A DNA stretch of 64,000 nt from an uncultured Paraprevotella sp. (GTDB lineage Bacteria; Bacteroidota; Bacteroidia; Bacteroidales; Bacteroidaceae), in the NCBI GenBank assembly GCA_944321365.1, contig CALULA010000009.1, positions 18,334 through 82,333 on the forward strand, given 5' to 3'. A program made the position numbers and the translations under genes. Below the pieces are notes generated by a model, which did not search any database, was not told the DNA's origin, and worked only from the letters and a program-made list of their open reading frames with translations. Below are positions 28,901 to 36,979 of this stretch, piece after piece. The stretch's first letter is position 1. Every line of letters starts with the position of its first letter.

Positions 28901-29663
28901 CTGTCAGGAAATAACAGGCCTGCCGCGCATAAGTATTCGTCCGGTGAGTAGCCACTCCACGATAATCCGCTTCAGACCACGACACCAAGCCTTTTCCAAA
29001 GAACAATACCCCGCGACTGTCGCGGTATAATGGTACTTCCTCCAAATCGTCAAAGTCTGTATCCGCATCAATCACCTCGTCTTGTACATGCCCGCCATAG
29101 CCATACAGTTTGACCCTTGAGACATCTCCAAATCCCATTTGCTGCAAGGCAGCGGTCGTCAACCGGTAGACTCCATCCTCTGTAATACCTATTTTCACCC
29201 ACCTACCCTGTGAAAGGACAGAGTGAGCGGCATACCTTCCGGACGCCGTCTCCGTCGCCAAAGTCCGCACTGCGACCTTGGCGTGGCGGACAATATTCAT
29301 TTTAAAGCTCGTCAGCTTATAGTATGCTCCCCCCCGACGCACTATCGGTATAAAACTGACGTCCAACAGTCCCTGCTTGCGGGAGACTCCTACAGAGGAA
29401 CAGACTTCCGGATTTTCCGGCAGATGCTCAGCCCAGACAGCCACACGCCTTGCTTCTGCCGAGGTCAACCGCACATATTCCGGATAATCCAGCCGGACCT
29501 CATACGTGAAATTGCGGAATCCGTCTTCCAACGGAATAGCTTCACTATAATGCACAGGAACAGAATCAGGCCGCAAAACGTCCCAATCCACATAAGTAAA
29601 TTCCTGCGCAAACACACGGCCTACGCACGACAGCAGCAAAAACAGGACTATCCTACATTTCAT
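25920..29663 (-). CDS. porU: T9SS sortase PorU (C25-type peptidase)
   Basis: PorU removes the C-terminal signal of T9SS cargo and attaches the product to A-LPS at the cell surface. The 1247-residue protein has a signal peptide, a long beta-rich N-terminal part, and a gingipain-like C25 domain. The catalytic pair is visible: His750 in YTGHGN and Cys783 in TAACDVN, 33 residues apart, the same spacing as His211/Cys244 of gingipain RgpB. The end (NPAREQTTF..., TGVYLCRV..., KLIILRQ) is a type A T9SS sorting domain, which PorU is known to keep. It begins 3 bp after the FAH gene. Confidence 0.95.
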   Translation of the reverse strand: MKCRIVLFLLLSCVGRVFAQEFTYVDWDVLRPDSVPVHYSEAIPLEDGFRNFTYEVRLDYPEYVRLTSAEARRVAVWAEHLPENPEVCSSVGVSRKQGLLDVSFIPIVRRGGAYYKLTSFKMNIVRHAKVAVRTLATETASGRYAAHSVLSQGRWVKIGITEDGVYRLTTAALQQMGFGDVSRVKLYGYGGHVQDEVIDADTDFDDLEEVPLYRDSRGVLFFGKGLVSWSEADYRGVATHRTNTYARQACYFLTEGDAPLSIPVESAETTPLRDLDYTPAYAVYHPEEYSWYQSGRMFYESSSLAQTGTRTYQLPVVDPVSSAGGVLNIHFTAHSSSRVSVRVSVDGQERTSLSINSSGEYDAARAATASYTLASFPEGSTETEVSLTVPAGVESRLGYLEMSYRRQLVMSEPYLYIRHTTRTASNFAINTNGRSSVKLWRLGLRGEPMTEMQGSLSGETYTVAVDDPTREYVAVDVDADFPAPTYIGEVVNQDLHATGATDMVIIIPASGKLYTQAERLAEAHRNLGGLRVLVVRADQIYNEFSSGTPDATAYRRFMKMLYDRADTEQDMPRYLLLFGDGVWDNRMQTAAVRGLNQDDYLLCYESENSLSHVNSYVMEDYFGLLDDGEGGNLLTDKTDLGIGRFPVTTEADAQVMVDKTIDYMENRNAGAWKNVVCVMGDDGDNNEHMDAAERIASLIEEDYPALQVNRIYWDAYKRESSATNFTYPGVEADIAAQMEDGALVMNYTGHGNPRELSHEYVLRWTDFTTYTSNKVPLWVTAACDVNPFDMQETNIGETAVLQPEGAAVAFYGTTRTVYTGRNSSMNVAFTRYLFDKDENGRRYTIGDAVRLAKTELVNTGADNSENKLHYVLLGDPALKIGMPEYNMVVDSVNGQQIGEGFPFADFKAGSIARVSGHVEDGDGNRLSDYAGIVSMTVYDSESLITCLNNAAADTAFTFYTRDKRIYVGSDSVRNGVFDMTFTIPLDIKYSGEPGRVLLYAIDNDKRREANGYTENVTVGGSGTDLAGDTEGPVITAYLNREDFVSGGTVNSTPYFVALLEDDSGINTSNTAVGHDLELCIDGDPSTTYILNDEYENEFGDYRRGQLAYLIPDLSDGWHTLTFRAWDVMNNSSSVTLEFNVDGHREPELISLSCTNNPAREQTTFIVRYDRPGVACNFTLEVFDFAGRKLWTHTEQGTSSDGIYPVTWNLTTSAGMPLSTGVYLCRVSVATTDSKAVSKVNKLIILRQ

Positions 29664-29666
29664 TTC

Positions 29667-30284
29667 CTACCTTATATTAAAGTCCAGCACCTTGCGTTCC
29701 TGGAGATATCCCTGAAGATGCTGACCGATATGCACCGGACCGACCCCGCTTGGTGTTCCCGTGAACAACAGATCGCCCGTCTTCAACGTATAGAACCGGC
29801 TGACATAAGCTATAATTTCATCCACAGCAAACAGCATGTCACCGGAATACCCTTCCTGCACGGTCTGCCCGTCCACGTCCAAATGGAAGGCGATCTGCTG
29901 GATATCAGGCAACTCCTCTTTTGCAACAAACTCACCGATCACGGCCGAATTGTCGAATCCCTTGCAGAGTTCCCATGGCAGCCCTTCCTTACGGAGCCGA
30001 CGTTGCAAATCGCGTGCCGTAAAATCGATGCCGACCGTCAACGCATCATAATAGCGATATGCAAAACGCGAAGCGATATTCTTTCCTAAACGACAGATAC
30101 GCACCACCAGTTCCAATTCATAATCACACTCTTTTGTAAAATCCGGAATGAAAAAAGGCTTTCCATCTTTCAGCAAAGCTGAATCAGGTTTTGCAAAAAT
30201 CACCGGTTCTTCTGGTTTATATAACGTTCCGTCCAGCTCTTTATTGTGCTGAGCATAGTTCATACCTACTGCTAATATCTTCAT
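29667..30284 (-). CDS. fumarylacetoacetate hydrolase family protein
   Basis: The 205-residue protein has the compact FAH C-terminal fold. NYAQHNKEL, then PVIFAKPDSALL, the metal-binding ECDYELELVV (Glu-x-Glu pattern) and TGDLLFTGTPSGVGP are diagnostic. Family members hydrolyse C-C bonds of acylpyruvates or decarboxylate oxaloacetate; the substrate here cannot be fixed. It starts the operon that continues into porU 3 bp later. The link to type IX secretion is probably just shared transcription. Confidence 0.9.
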   Translation of the reverse strand: MKILAVGMNYAQHNKELDGTLYKPEEPVIFAKPDSALLKDGKPFFIPDFTKECDYELELVVRICRLGKNIASRFAYRYYDALTVGIDFTARDLQRRLRKEGLPWELCKGFDNSAVIGEFVAKEELPDIQQIAFHLDVDGQTVQEGYSGDMLFAVDEIIAYVSRFYTLKTGDLLFTGTPSGVGPVHIGQHLQGYLQERKVLDFNIR

Positions 30285-30314
30285 GGCCTTTTATTTATTT
30301 ATGGTTCATATATG

Positions 30315-30322
30315 CAAAAATA
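30315..30322 (-). promoter_or_regulatory. -7 box of the FAH-porU-porV-ispF operon
   Basis: TATTTTTG on the minus strand, 30 bp ahead of the FAH ATG, matches TAnnTTTG. It follows the tsf terminator region, so the T9SS genes have their own promoter. Confidence 0.55.
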
Positions 30323-30408
30323 CGGATTTATTCTCTACTCTCCTCAGCAAACAAGCCTAAAAACTATAAACAGAGTCGAAATACTCTCCTAACTCATAAA
30401 AAAAGGAA

Positions 30409-30440
30409 AAGGCAAGGTCTATTCATCAAGACCTTGCCTT
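30409..30440 (-). terminator. intrinsic terminator of the ribosomal protein-tsf operon
   Basis: AAGGCAAGGTCT pairs perfectly with AGACCTTGCCTT (12 bp) around an 8-nt loop. On the minus strand TTCC and a run of eight T follow. It lies 36 bp past the tsf stop. Confidence 0.92.
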
Positions 30441-30476
30441 TACACCACTGAAATATGAATAAAGAATTCCTATCTC

Positions 30477-31301
30477 TTACTCGGCACGAAGTGTGAAACG
30501 TTTGAAAGCTGTCACCGTGCAGTCCTTATCGGCACCTTTCAGGTAGTCGGCCACACTGATCTTATCATCTTGGATGAAAGCCTGTTTCAGCAAGCATTCT
30601 TCCTTGAACAATTTATTCAGACGACCGGCAGCGATACGCTCAATCATATTCTCCGGTTTACCTTCCTCACGTGCCTTGTCGGCAGCGATTTCCTTTTCCT
30701 TTGCCAACACATCAGCAGGATAATCATTTTCGTCAAGAGAACGGGGATTCATAGCAGCGACCTGCATTGCCACAGCGTGGCCGTACTCTTCAGGAACGAC
30801 CTTGTTCAGGGCAACCATCGTGCAAAGCTGGTTCTTTTTCTGGTGATTATAGACAGCTATGTCGACTCCTTCGATTGTCATATATCCGTCCAACTCCATT
30901 TTCTCACCGGTAATACCGCTACGATCAACCACGGCATCAGCCACAGTTGCATTACCCATGGGAAGAGCTTTCACTTCATCCAGCGTTTTGCACTTGTTGG
31001 CTACAGCCAAATCGAGAATATCATTAGCCAACTTTACAAAATCTGCGTTCTTGGCTACGAAATCCGTTTCGCATTTCAAAGCAACAATCGCACCGAAACC
31101 ATCCTGAGTCTTGACTACCACACAACCTTCAGAAGCTTCGCGATCTGAACGTTTTGCAGCTACAGCCTGACCTTTCTTGCGGATAATTTCCATTGCTTTT
31201 TCAATATCATTGCCTGCTTCTTCCAAAGCTTTCTTGCAATCCATCATACCAGCTCCCGACAACTGACGGAGCTTGGTGATATCAGCCATTGTAACAGCCA
31301 T
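30477..31301 (-). CDS. tsf: translation elongation factor Ts
   Basis: EF-Ts releases GDP from EF-Tu. The 274-residue protein has the UBA-like N-terminal domain (ITKLRQLSGAGMMDCKKALEEAG) and the conserved nucleotide-exchange motif TDFVAKN within CETDFVAKNADF. It follows rpsB by 35 bp, the usual bacterial pairing, and ends the operon at a strong terminator. Confidence 0.96.
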   Translation of the reverse strand: MAVTMADITKLRQLSGAGMMDCKKALEEAGNDIEKAMEIIRKKGQAVAAKRSDREASEGCVVVKTQDGFGAIVALKCETDFVAKNADFVKLANDILDLAVANKCKTLDEVKALPMGNATVADAVVDRSGITGEKMELDGYMTIEGVDIAVYNHQKKNQLCTMVALNKVVPEEYGHAVAMQVAAMNPRSLDENDYPADVLAKEKEIAADKAREEGKPENMIERIAAGRLNKLFKEECLLKQAFIQDDKISVADYLKGADKDCTVTAFKRFTLRAE

Positions 31302-31336
31302 AATCTTTTTCTTCTTTATTAGTGAATTAAATTGGA

Positions 31337-32173
31337 TTAAGCTTCTTCGGTTGCAGCCTCAGCTGTTTCGGTTGCTTCTGCAGCTGCAGCCTCTTCGGTC
31401 TCAGTCTTCTCTACGCGAGCTTTGGCACTGCGCTTGCGCGGCTTGTTTTCCGCCTCACCGGCAGCCTCGGCATCTACTTTCTCCGCCTTCCGCTCTTCCA
31501 AGCCTTCGGCAATAGCCGTACAGCAGATATCGACAATAACTTCCACACTCTTGTTGGCATCATCGTTAGCCGGAATGACGAAATCCACATTGTTAGGATT
31601 AGAGTTCGTATCCACGATACCGAAAACGGGAATGCCTAAACGATTAGCCTCGCGAACGGCAATCTGCTCTTTCAGTACATCCACCACGAAGAGTGCAGAA
31701 GGAAGACGGGTCAGGTCTGCGATAGAGCCTAAGTTTTTCTCCAGCTTAGCACGCTGACGGGAAATCTGCAGGATTTCACGCTTTGACAAGTTTGCGAACG
31801 TTCCGTCTGCCGTCAGCTTGTCGATATTGGCCATCTTCTTCACTGCCTTACGAATCGTGGGGAAATTGGTCAGCATACCGCCCGGCCAACGCTCAATCAC
31901 ATAAGGCATATTCACAGCTGCGGCTTTCTCAGCTACAATCTGCTTAGCTTGTTTTTTAGTAGCAACGAACAAAATCTTCTTACCGGATTTTGCGATTTGT
32001 TTCAAAGCTTCGGCTGCTTCGTCGAGCTTCGCAACGGTCTTATGAAGGTCAATGATATGAATACCATTACGCTCCATAAAGATATAAGGAGCCATTGCCG
32101 GATTCCATTTTCTTCTCAGATGGCCGAAATGGCAGCCTGCTTCCAAAAGGGTCTCAAAATTAGTTCTTGACAT
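31337..32173 (-). CDS. rpsB: 30S ribosomal protein S2
   Basis: S2 is a late-joining small-subunit protein. The core is typical, with LLEAGCHFGHLRRKWNP near the start, KKQAKQIV, ERWPGGMLTNF and a PVFGIVDTNSNPNNVDFVIPANDDA segment. The C-terminus carries an Ala/Glu/Lys-rich tail of about 45 residues that is low complexity and probably disordered, a feature seen in other Bacteroidetes S2 proteins. The 126-bp gap before it, after rpsI, contains a hairpin that could be a leader or attenuator. Confidence 0.96.
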   Translation of the reverse strand: MSRTNFETLLEAGCHFGHLRRKWNPAMAPYIFMERNGIHIIDLHKTVAKLDEAAEALKQIAKSGKKILFVATKKQAKQIVAEKAAAVNMPYVIERWPGGMLTNFPTIRKAVKKMANIDKLTADGTFANLSKREILQISRQRAKLEKNLGSIADLTRLPSALFVVDVLKEQIAVREANRLGIPVFGIVDTNSNPNNVDFVIPANDDANKSVEVIVDICCTAIAEGLEERKAEKVDAEAAGEAENKPRKRSAKARVEKTETEEAAAAEATETAEAATEEA

Positions 32174-32299
32174 TGTCTTTTCTTTTTTAATCGTTTACAT
32201 TCTTTTTTGTTTCCTCAACCAACCTCCGGGTAGTCCCGGAAAAAGAATCCCGGAAGTTTAGATACTAAACGCTTCTCCAGTCCGTCAAACAACCGATCA
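32174..32299 (-). promoter_or_regulatory. rpsI-rpsB intergenic leader with GC hairpin
   Basis: The gap is longer than others in this operon. On the minus strand CCGGG-ACTA-CCCGG forms a short stem at 32226-32239, preceded by another CCGGG that could compete for pairing. This is a possible autoregulatory leader of rpsB; no known family was recognised. Confidence 0.3.
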
Positions 32300-32686
32300 T
32301 TAACGTTTACTGAACTGGAATCTGCGACGTGCCTTCGGACGTCCCGGTTTCTTACGTTCAACACAGCGAGAATCGCGAGTGATAAAGCCTTCAGCACGAA
32401 GAGCCTTCTTGTCGTCCGCGTTAATCTTCACCAGTGCACGGGCAATGGCCAAGCGCAAAGCCTGAGACTGGCCCGTAAAACCGCCACCGAACACGTTCAC
32501 TTTAATATCATACTTATCCTCCACGCCCAAAGTAGCCAGCGGCTGCTTTACGACATACTGAAGTATGCTTGACGGAAAGTATTCCGTGATATCTCTTTTA
32601 TTAATAATGATCTTTCCTGTACCCTCGCTGACATATACGCGAGCAACGGCGCTCTTACGGCGACCTAATGCATTAACCATTTCCAT
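32300..32686 (-). CDS. rpsI: 30S ribosomal protein S9
   Basis: S9 reaches the decoding centre with its C-terminal tail. The 128-residue protein has NALGRRKSAVARVYVSEGTG and the GGGFTGQSQALRLAIARAL core, and ends in the basic KKPGRPKARRRFQFSKR tail whose last Lys-Arg contacts P-site tRNA. It follows rplM by 7 bp, the universal pairing. Confidence 0.97.
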   Translation of the reverse strand: MEMVNALGRRKSAVARVYVSEGTGKIIINKRDITEYFPSSILQYVVKQPLATLGVEDKYDIKVNVFGGGFTGQSQALRLAIARALVKINADDKKALRAEGFITRDSRCVERKKPGRPKARRRFQFSKR

Positions 32687-32693
32687 TCTTTCC

Positions 32694-33155
32694 TTATTTA
32701 TACAGGTTTATATCTATCAATTTAGGCTGCTGAGCATCGTGCTTGTGTTCACTGCCGGCATAGACATACAAGTTGCCCAGCAGCTTGTCACCCAGACGAT
32801 TCTTCGGCAACATGCCTTTCACTACCTTTCTCACCAGTCTGTCGGCACCATTAGGACGCGCCATCAAACGGGCCGGAGTCATTTCGCGCTGACCGCCGGG
32901 ATAGCCCGTATAACGAAGATATACACGATCGGTCCATTTCTTGCCAGTCAGTTTCACCTTATCTGCATTGATGATGATGACATTGTCACCACAATCCACA
33001 TGAGGCGTAAAGTTCGGCTTGTATTTGCCTCTCAACAATTTTGCCACCTTAGAACCGAGACGCCCCAAGACTTGATCTGTAGCGTCTACAACGACCCATT
33101 CTTTCTTTACGGTCGCTTTGTTGGCCGAAATGGTCTTGTAACTTAAAGTATCCAT
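32694..33155 (-). CDS. rplM: 50S ribosomal protein L13
   Basis: L13 is an early large-subunit assembly protein. The 153-residue protein contains VVDATDQVLGRLGSKVAKLLRGK, then NADKVKLTGKKWTDRVYLRYTGYPGG and the KGMLPKNRLGDKLLGNLYVYAG motif of the family. It heads the rplM-rpsI-rpsB-tsf run, with a promoter and about 150-nt leader upstream. Confidence 0.97.
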   Translation of the reverse strand: MDTLSYKTISANKATVKKEWVVVDATDQVLGRLGSKVAKLLRGKYKPNFTPHVDCGDNVIIINADKVKLTGKKWTDRVYLRYTGYPGGQREMTPARLMARPNGADRLVRKVVKGMLPKNRLGDKLLGNLYVYAGSEHKHDAQQPKLIDINLYK

Positions 33156-33268
33156 TCTTTCAATTAATAATAAAAAGTGTTACTACTAAAAAAACATTAA
33201 CTTCATCATTCTGTGATTCACTAACCGCCTTCCCAGGCCAATGAGAAGACTATTAACACACAAGAACT

Positions 33269-33285
33269 AAGACGCTTATCGTCTT
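33269..33285 (-). promoter_or_regulatory. hairpin in the rplM leader
   Basis: Within the leader between the -7 box at 33305 and the rplM ATG, AAGACG and CGTCTT pair around a 5-nt loop on the minus strand. Ribosomal-protein leaders upstream of rplM often bind the protein product, so this is a candidate autoregulatory element. Its family was not established. Confidence 0.35.
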
Positions 33286-33304
33286 TCTGATAATAATCGG
33301 CTTG

Positions 33305-33312
33305 CAAAATTA
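33305..33312 (-). promoter_or_regulatory. -7 box of the rplM operon
   Basis: TAATTTTG on the minus strand, followed by C, matches TAnnTTTG; a TTG at 33335-33333 lies 20 bp further upstream in the -33 position. Confidence 0.6.
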
Positions 33313-33354
33313 GTACTTTTCATGCAAACACGCAACAAAATCAGTAACTTTTTC

Positions 33355-33852
33355 TCAGAGTTCTATCCGCATGATATAGTCGTTCATATAAAAACCATGC
33401 CCTATATCAAAATCGCCTTCACGGTCAATGTGCATCCCCATACGACGATAGAAATCCAAAGCCGGATTGCTGCGGTTCACATTCAGCTCCACAGCGCATG
33501 CTCCGGCACTCCGCTGACGGACATAGTCCAGGACACGGCGAAACAACGCACTCCCGTAGTGCTTTTTCTGATATTCCGGCAACACGTAAATCTTTTCAAG
33601 ATGGAACACATCTTCACCGTCCGGGCGCACCGACACATAGCCCGCCGGCCGCTCTCCGTCATAAGCGATGAAGAATACATTCCCCTCTTCTGTCATCTGA
33701 CGCTCCAGATTCTCCACATCATACATCCAGTGCATCATGTAATCCGACTGCTCCTGGCTCAGAATGTCCTTATACGTCTGGGGGAAGACCTGCCAGGCCA
33801 AGTCGTGAATCAAACCGCAATCGGCTGTCGTAGCCTCTCTGATCATTAGCAT
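33355..33852 (-). CDS. GNAT family N-acetyltransferase
   Basis: The protein transfers an acetyl group from acetyl-CoA to an unidentified amine. The acetyl-CoA motif is seen as LEKIYVLPEYQKKHYGSALFRRVLDY, with the A-motif pattern Q/R-x-x-G/A slightly altered (QKKHYGSA). NRSNPALDFYRRMGM is the usual C-terminal motif B. The open frame reaches 33870, but a perfect -7 box TATATTTG ends at 33873, so the transcript starts inside that extension; ATG at 33852, preceded by GGAG, is the better start. It is monocistronic between array B and the rplM promoter. Confidence 0.85.
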   Translation of the reverse strand: MLMIREATTADCGLIHDLAWQVFPQTYKDILSQEQSDYMMHWMYDVENLERQMTEEGNVFFIAYDGERPAGYVSVRPDGEDVFHLEKIYVLPEYQKKHYGSALFRRVLDYVRQRSAGACAVELNVNRSNPALDFYRRMGMHIDREGDFDIGHGFYMNDYIMRIEL

Positions 33853-33872
33853 AACTCGTTCTCCTTTCACTG

Positions 33873-33880
33873 CAAATATA
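33873..33880 (-). promoter_or_regulatory. -7 box of the GNAT gene
   Basis: TATATTTG on the minus strand is a perfect TAnnTTTG. Its position argues against the most upstream ATG of the gene at 33870. Confidence 0.55.
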
Positions 33881-33923
33881 AAGAATTATCCGGGTAAAGC
33901 CATTAGAAACACCTCCAAAAGAT

Positions 33924-33997
33924 GTGCGGAAAAAGAAAAATATCCTTGCGCAAAAACGCACGCATCTTTGCGCAAGACCTTCCGCCGTCTTGCGCAA
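33924..33997. repeat. 22-bp periodic TTGCGCAA array B
   Basis: TTGCGCAA occurs at 33946, 33968 and 33990, exactly 22 bp apart, with a degenerate GTGCGGAA in register at 33924. Units 2 and 3 form a perfect 11-bp hairpin: TTGCGCAAGAC (33968-33978) with GTCTTGCGCAA (33987-33997), loop 8 nt. It lies between the asnS terminator and the GNAT promoter. Confidence 0.85.
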
Positions 33998-34063
33998 AAC
34001 GCGGCACACCGGTGCCGGAACAAGCACATAATCTTATTTTAGGGCAGGATGAATAAAAAAGAG

Positions 34064-34090
34064 CCGGGATACGCCGATGGCGCATCCCGG
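34064..34090 (-). terminator. intrinsic terminator of asnS
   Basis: CCGGGAT pairs with ATCCCGG, and GCC with GGC inside it, around a short loop. On the minus strand the stem is followed by CTCTTTTTTATT. It lies 38 bp past the asnS stop. Confidence 0.88.
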
Positions 34091-34128
34091 TTATGACAAC
34101 GTCTGCTCAAACGAGCCGGCAAGCTTCA

Positions 34129-35532
34129 TCAGAACTCGGCGTTCTTCGGTGTACGGGGGAACGGTATGACGTCACGGATGTTCTGCATGCCGGTAACGAA
34201 CAGAATCAGACGCTCAAAGCCCAGCCCGAATCCGCTGTGCGGACAGGTGCCGAACCGCCTTGTGTCGAGATACCACCACATATCCTTCATCGGAATGTGC
34301 AGTTCCTCGATACGGGCCATAAGCTTGTCGTAGTTCTCCTCACGCTCCGAACCGCCGATAATCTCTCCGATCTGCGGGAAAAGCACGTCCATGGCACGCA
34401 CGGTTTTCCCGTCGTCGTTCATCTTCATGTAGAACGCCTTGATTTCTTTCGGGTAGTCGGTCAGGATGACCGGACACTTGAAATGCTCCTCCACGAGATA
34501 GCGTTCGTGCTCGCTGGCCAGGTCTGCCCCCCAGTAGATGGGGAACTCAAACTTGTGCCCTTGCTTCACAGCCTCCTCCAGAATCTCGATGCCTTTGGTG
34601 TAAGGCAGGCGCACGAAGTCGTGTTCCAGCACGAAATGCAGACGGTCCAGCAAGGTCTTGTCTATCATCTTGTTCAGGAAAGCCAAATCATCCTGGCAGT
34701 GTTCCAAAGCCCAACGCACGCAATATTTGATAAAGTCTTCGGCCAGATCCATATTGTCGTTGATGTCATTGAAGGCCACTTCCGGCTCTATCATCCAGAA
34801 CTCTGCCAGATGACGCGGCGTATTGGAGTTTTCGGCACGGAACGTCGGGCCGAAAGTATAAATCGCTCCCAAGGCCGTTGCTCCTAATTCTCCCTCCAAC
34901 TGTCCGGAGACAGTCAGCGAAGTCGTCTTGCCAAAGAAGTCGTCGGAATAGTCTATCTTTCCATCGTCATCCTTTTTCAGGTCGTAGAGGTTCTTGGTGG
35001 TCACCTGGAACATCTGTCCGGCTCCCTCGCAGTCACTCGCCGTGATGATGGGCGTATGGAAATAAAAGAAGCCATGCTCGTGGAAATAACGATGAATGGC
35101 CATCGCCATGTTGTGACGGATGCGGAAGACTGCCCCGAACGTGTTGGTACGCAGACGCATGTGGGCATGCTGACGCATATACTCCATGCTCTGCCCTTTC
35201 TTCTGCATGGGATAGTCCGACCCGCAAGTACCCAGCACCGTTATCTCGCGGGCCTGGATCTCCACGGCCTGTCCGGCTCCGACGCTCTGCACCAGTTCTC
35301 CTGTCACACTCAGGCAAGCTCCCGTAGTGATCTGTTTGACTAACTCTTCATCGAACTTATCGGCATCGGCCACGACCTGCACATTGTTGATGGTGGAGCC
35401 GTCATTCAGCGCGATGAAGTACACGACCTTGCTACCGCGGCGCGTACGCACCCACCCTTTCACGTTCACCATCGCTCCATAATCCTCGCGTCTCAGCAGG
35501 TCTATAATTTTCGTTCTGCGAATAGTTTCCAT
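34129..35532 (-). CDS. asnS: asparaginyl-tRNA synthetase
   Basis: AsnRS charges tRNA-Asn. The 467-residue class II enzyme has an N-terminal OB-fold anticodon domain ([25 protein letters not shown]), motif 2 near [26 protein letters not shown] and motif 3 [13 protein letters not shown]. The specificity region favours Asn over Asp by family resemblance. It lies 31 bp after the pseudouridine synthase gene and is probably cotranscribed. Confidence 0.95.
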   Translation of the reverse strand: METIRRTKIIDLLRREDYGAMVNVKGWVRTRRGSKVVYFIALNDGSTINNVQVVADADKFDEELVKQITTGACLSVTGELVQSVGAGQAVEIQAREITVLGTCGSDYPMQKKGQSMEYMRQHAHMRLRTNTFGAVFRIRHNMAMAIHRYFHEHGFFYFHTPIITASDCEGAGQMFQVTTKNLYDLKKDDDGKIDYSDDFFGKTTSLTVSGQLEGELGATALGAIYTFGPTFRAENSNTPRHLAEFWMIEPEVAFNDINDNMDLAEDFIKYCVRWALEHCQDDLAFLNKMIDKTLLDRLHFVLEHDFVRLPYTKGIEILEEAVKQGHKFEFPIYWGADLASEHERYLVEEHFKCPVILTDYPKEIKAFYMKMNDDGKTVRAMDVLFPQIGEIIGGSEREENYDKLMARIEELHIPMKDMWWYLDTRRFGTCPHSGFGLGFERLILFVTGMQNIRDVIPFPRTPKNAEF

Positions 35533-35563
35533 CTTTTCGTTTTAATTTGTCTTGTTTTGCACA

Positions 35564-36895
35564 TCATTCAAAAGCGCCCATACGCAGCATGTTAACTTCC
35601 TGTTCTGTCAGGAAACGCCAATCGCCGCGACGCAGATTCTTTTTGGTAAGACCGGCAAAAAGCACACGGTCGAGTTTCACCACGCGATAACCCAACGCTT
35701 CAAATATACGACGCACGATGCGGTTCTTGCCGGAATGAATTTCTATTCCCACCTGTTTCTTATCGGTCGGACTGGCATACTCAATAGCATCGGCCTTGAT
35801 CTCGCCATCCTCCAGCGTAATGCCTTCGGCAATCTGGCGCATATCGGCCGCAGTCACGTTCTTGTCGGTTTGCACATGATAGATTTTCTTCTTCAGGTAT
35901 TTGGGATGGGTCAGCTTGGAAGCCAGTTCGCCATCGTTGGTGAACAGCAACACACCGGTGGTGTTACGGTCAAGACGCCCCACCGGATAAATACGTTCAC
36001 GGCAGGCGTTCTTCACCAAGTCCATCACCGTCTTGCGGTTCTGCGGGTCATCGCTTGTCGTCACGTAATCCTTGGGCTTGTTCAGCAAGACATATACCTT
36101 GCGCTCCAGGCTGACTGGCTGGTCGTGAAACTTCACTTCATCAGAACGTTTCACCTTAACGCCCAGCTCGGTCACCACCTGACCGTTCACACTGACCACA
36201 CCGGCCGCAATAAAATCATCAGCCTCACGCCGGGAGCAGACTCCGGCATTGGCCAGATATTTGTTTAAACGTATCGGAGCATCCGGATCTACATTCAGTT
36301 CCTTATACTCGATCTGCTTCTTCATGCTGTATTTCGCATTGGGATTGTAACCCGGCGTACGGCGCTGCTGCGGTCGCGGACCGCCGAAGCGGTTATTTCC
36401 ATATCCGCCTCCTTGCTGCGGACGACGATAACCGCCGCCACCCATCGGACGATAACCGCCCTCACGACTGCCATAAGTGTTTTCGTCACGACGAGCGTAA
36501 TTATTCTCACGTCCGTAACCGCCCTGCCGGTTATAACCGCCCGACCGATATCCTCCGCCCATCGGACGGGTACCATTCTCACGGTTTCCGAAGCCTCCAT
36601 TTTCGCGATTGTAATCTGTACGTGGCTGATAAGGACGGTAAGGACGTCCCGCTCCCGTACCGCGTTCTTCACGATTATACACCGGCCGGTAAGGACGTCC
36701 TTCCTGCGTCCCCATGGAACCGTCGGCTGAATAAGCGCGTTCGGCACGCTGGATACGCGGACGCATACGGCGTCCCTCGTGCGGTGCACGGTTAAAACTT
36801 TTGTACTCACTCTCATTGTCGAATGGCTTGTAACCCTCACGGTCACTCGCTGCTCCTTCCGGTGCAAACTGATCCTGCCACTTTTCGTCTTCCAT
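35564..36895 (-). CDS. RluB/RsuA-type pseudouridine synthase with Arg/Gly/Tyr-rich N-terminal extension
   Basis: The C-terminal 245 residues are a standard RsuA/RluB-type enzyme that isomerises a uridine in rRNA: an S4 domain (IRLNKYLANAGVCSRREADDFI), then YVLLNKPKDYVTT and the catalytic Asp in VGRLDRNTTGVLLF. The first roughly 190 residues are unusual: low complexity, dominated by Gly, Arg, Tyr and Asn, with repeats such as GGYRSGGYNRQGGYGREN and GGGYRRPQQGGGYGNN. Such tails bind RNA and can drive condensates in other proteins; here this is inference. It is followed by asnS. Whether the target is 23S U2605 cannot be read. Confidence 0.9.
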   Translation of the reverse strand: MEDEKWQDQFAPEGAASDREGYKPFDNESEYKSFNRAPHEGRRMRPRIQRAERAYSADGSMGTQEGRPYRPVYNREERGTGAGRPYRPYQPRTDYNRENGGFGNRENGTRPMGGGYRSGGYNRQGGYGRENNYARRDENTYGSREGGYRPMGGGGYRRPQQGGGYGNNRFGGPRPQQRRTPGYNPNAKYSMKKQIEYKELNVDPDAPIRLNKYLANAGVCSRREADDFIAAGVVSVNGQVVTELGVKVKRSDEVKFHDQPVSLERKVYVLLNKPKDYVTTSDDPQNRKTVMDLVKNACRERIYPVGRLDRNTTGVLLFTNDGELASKLTHPKYLKKKIYHVQTDKNVTAADMRQIAEGITLEDGEIKADAIEYASPTDKKQVGIEIHSGKNRIVRRIFEALGYRVVKLDRVLFAGLTKKNLRRGDWRFLTEQEVNMLRMGAFE

Positions 36896-36979
36896 ACTTT
36901 ACCTTTTTATTATATAATGTTCAACAAACAAGGAAGCCGTTCCCGCCCTCGCGGGCTGAATACGTTTCCTGCCAAAACT

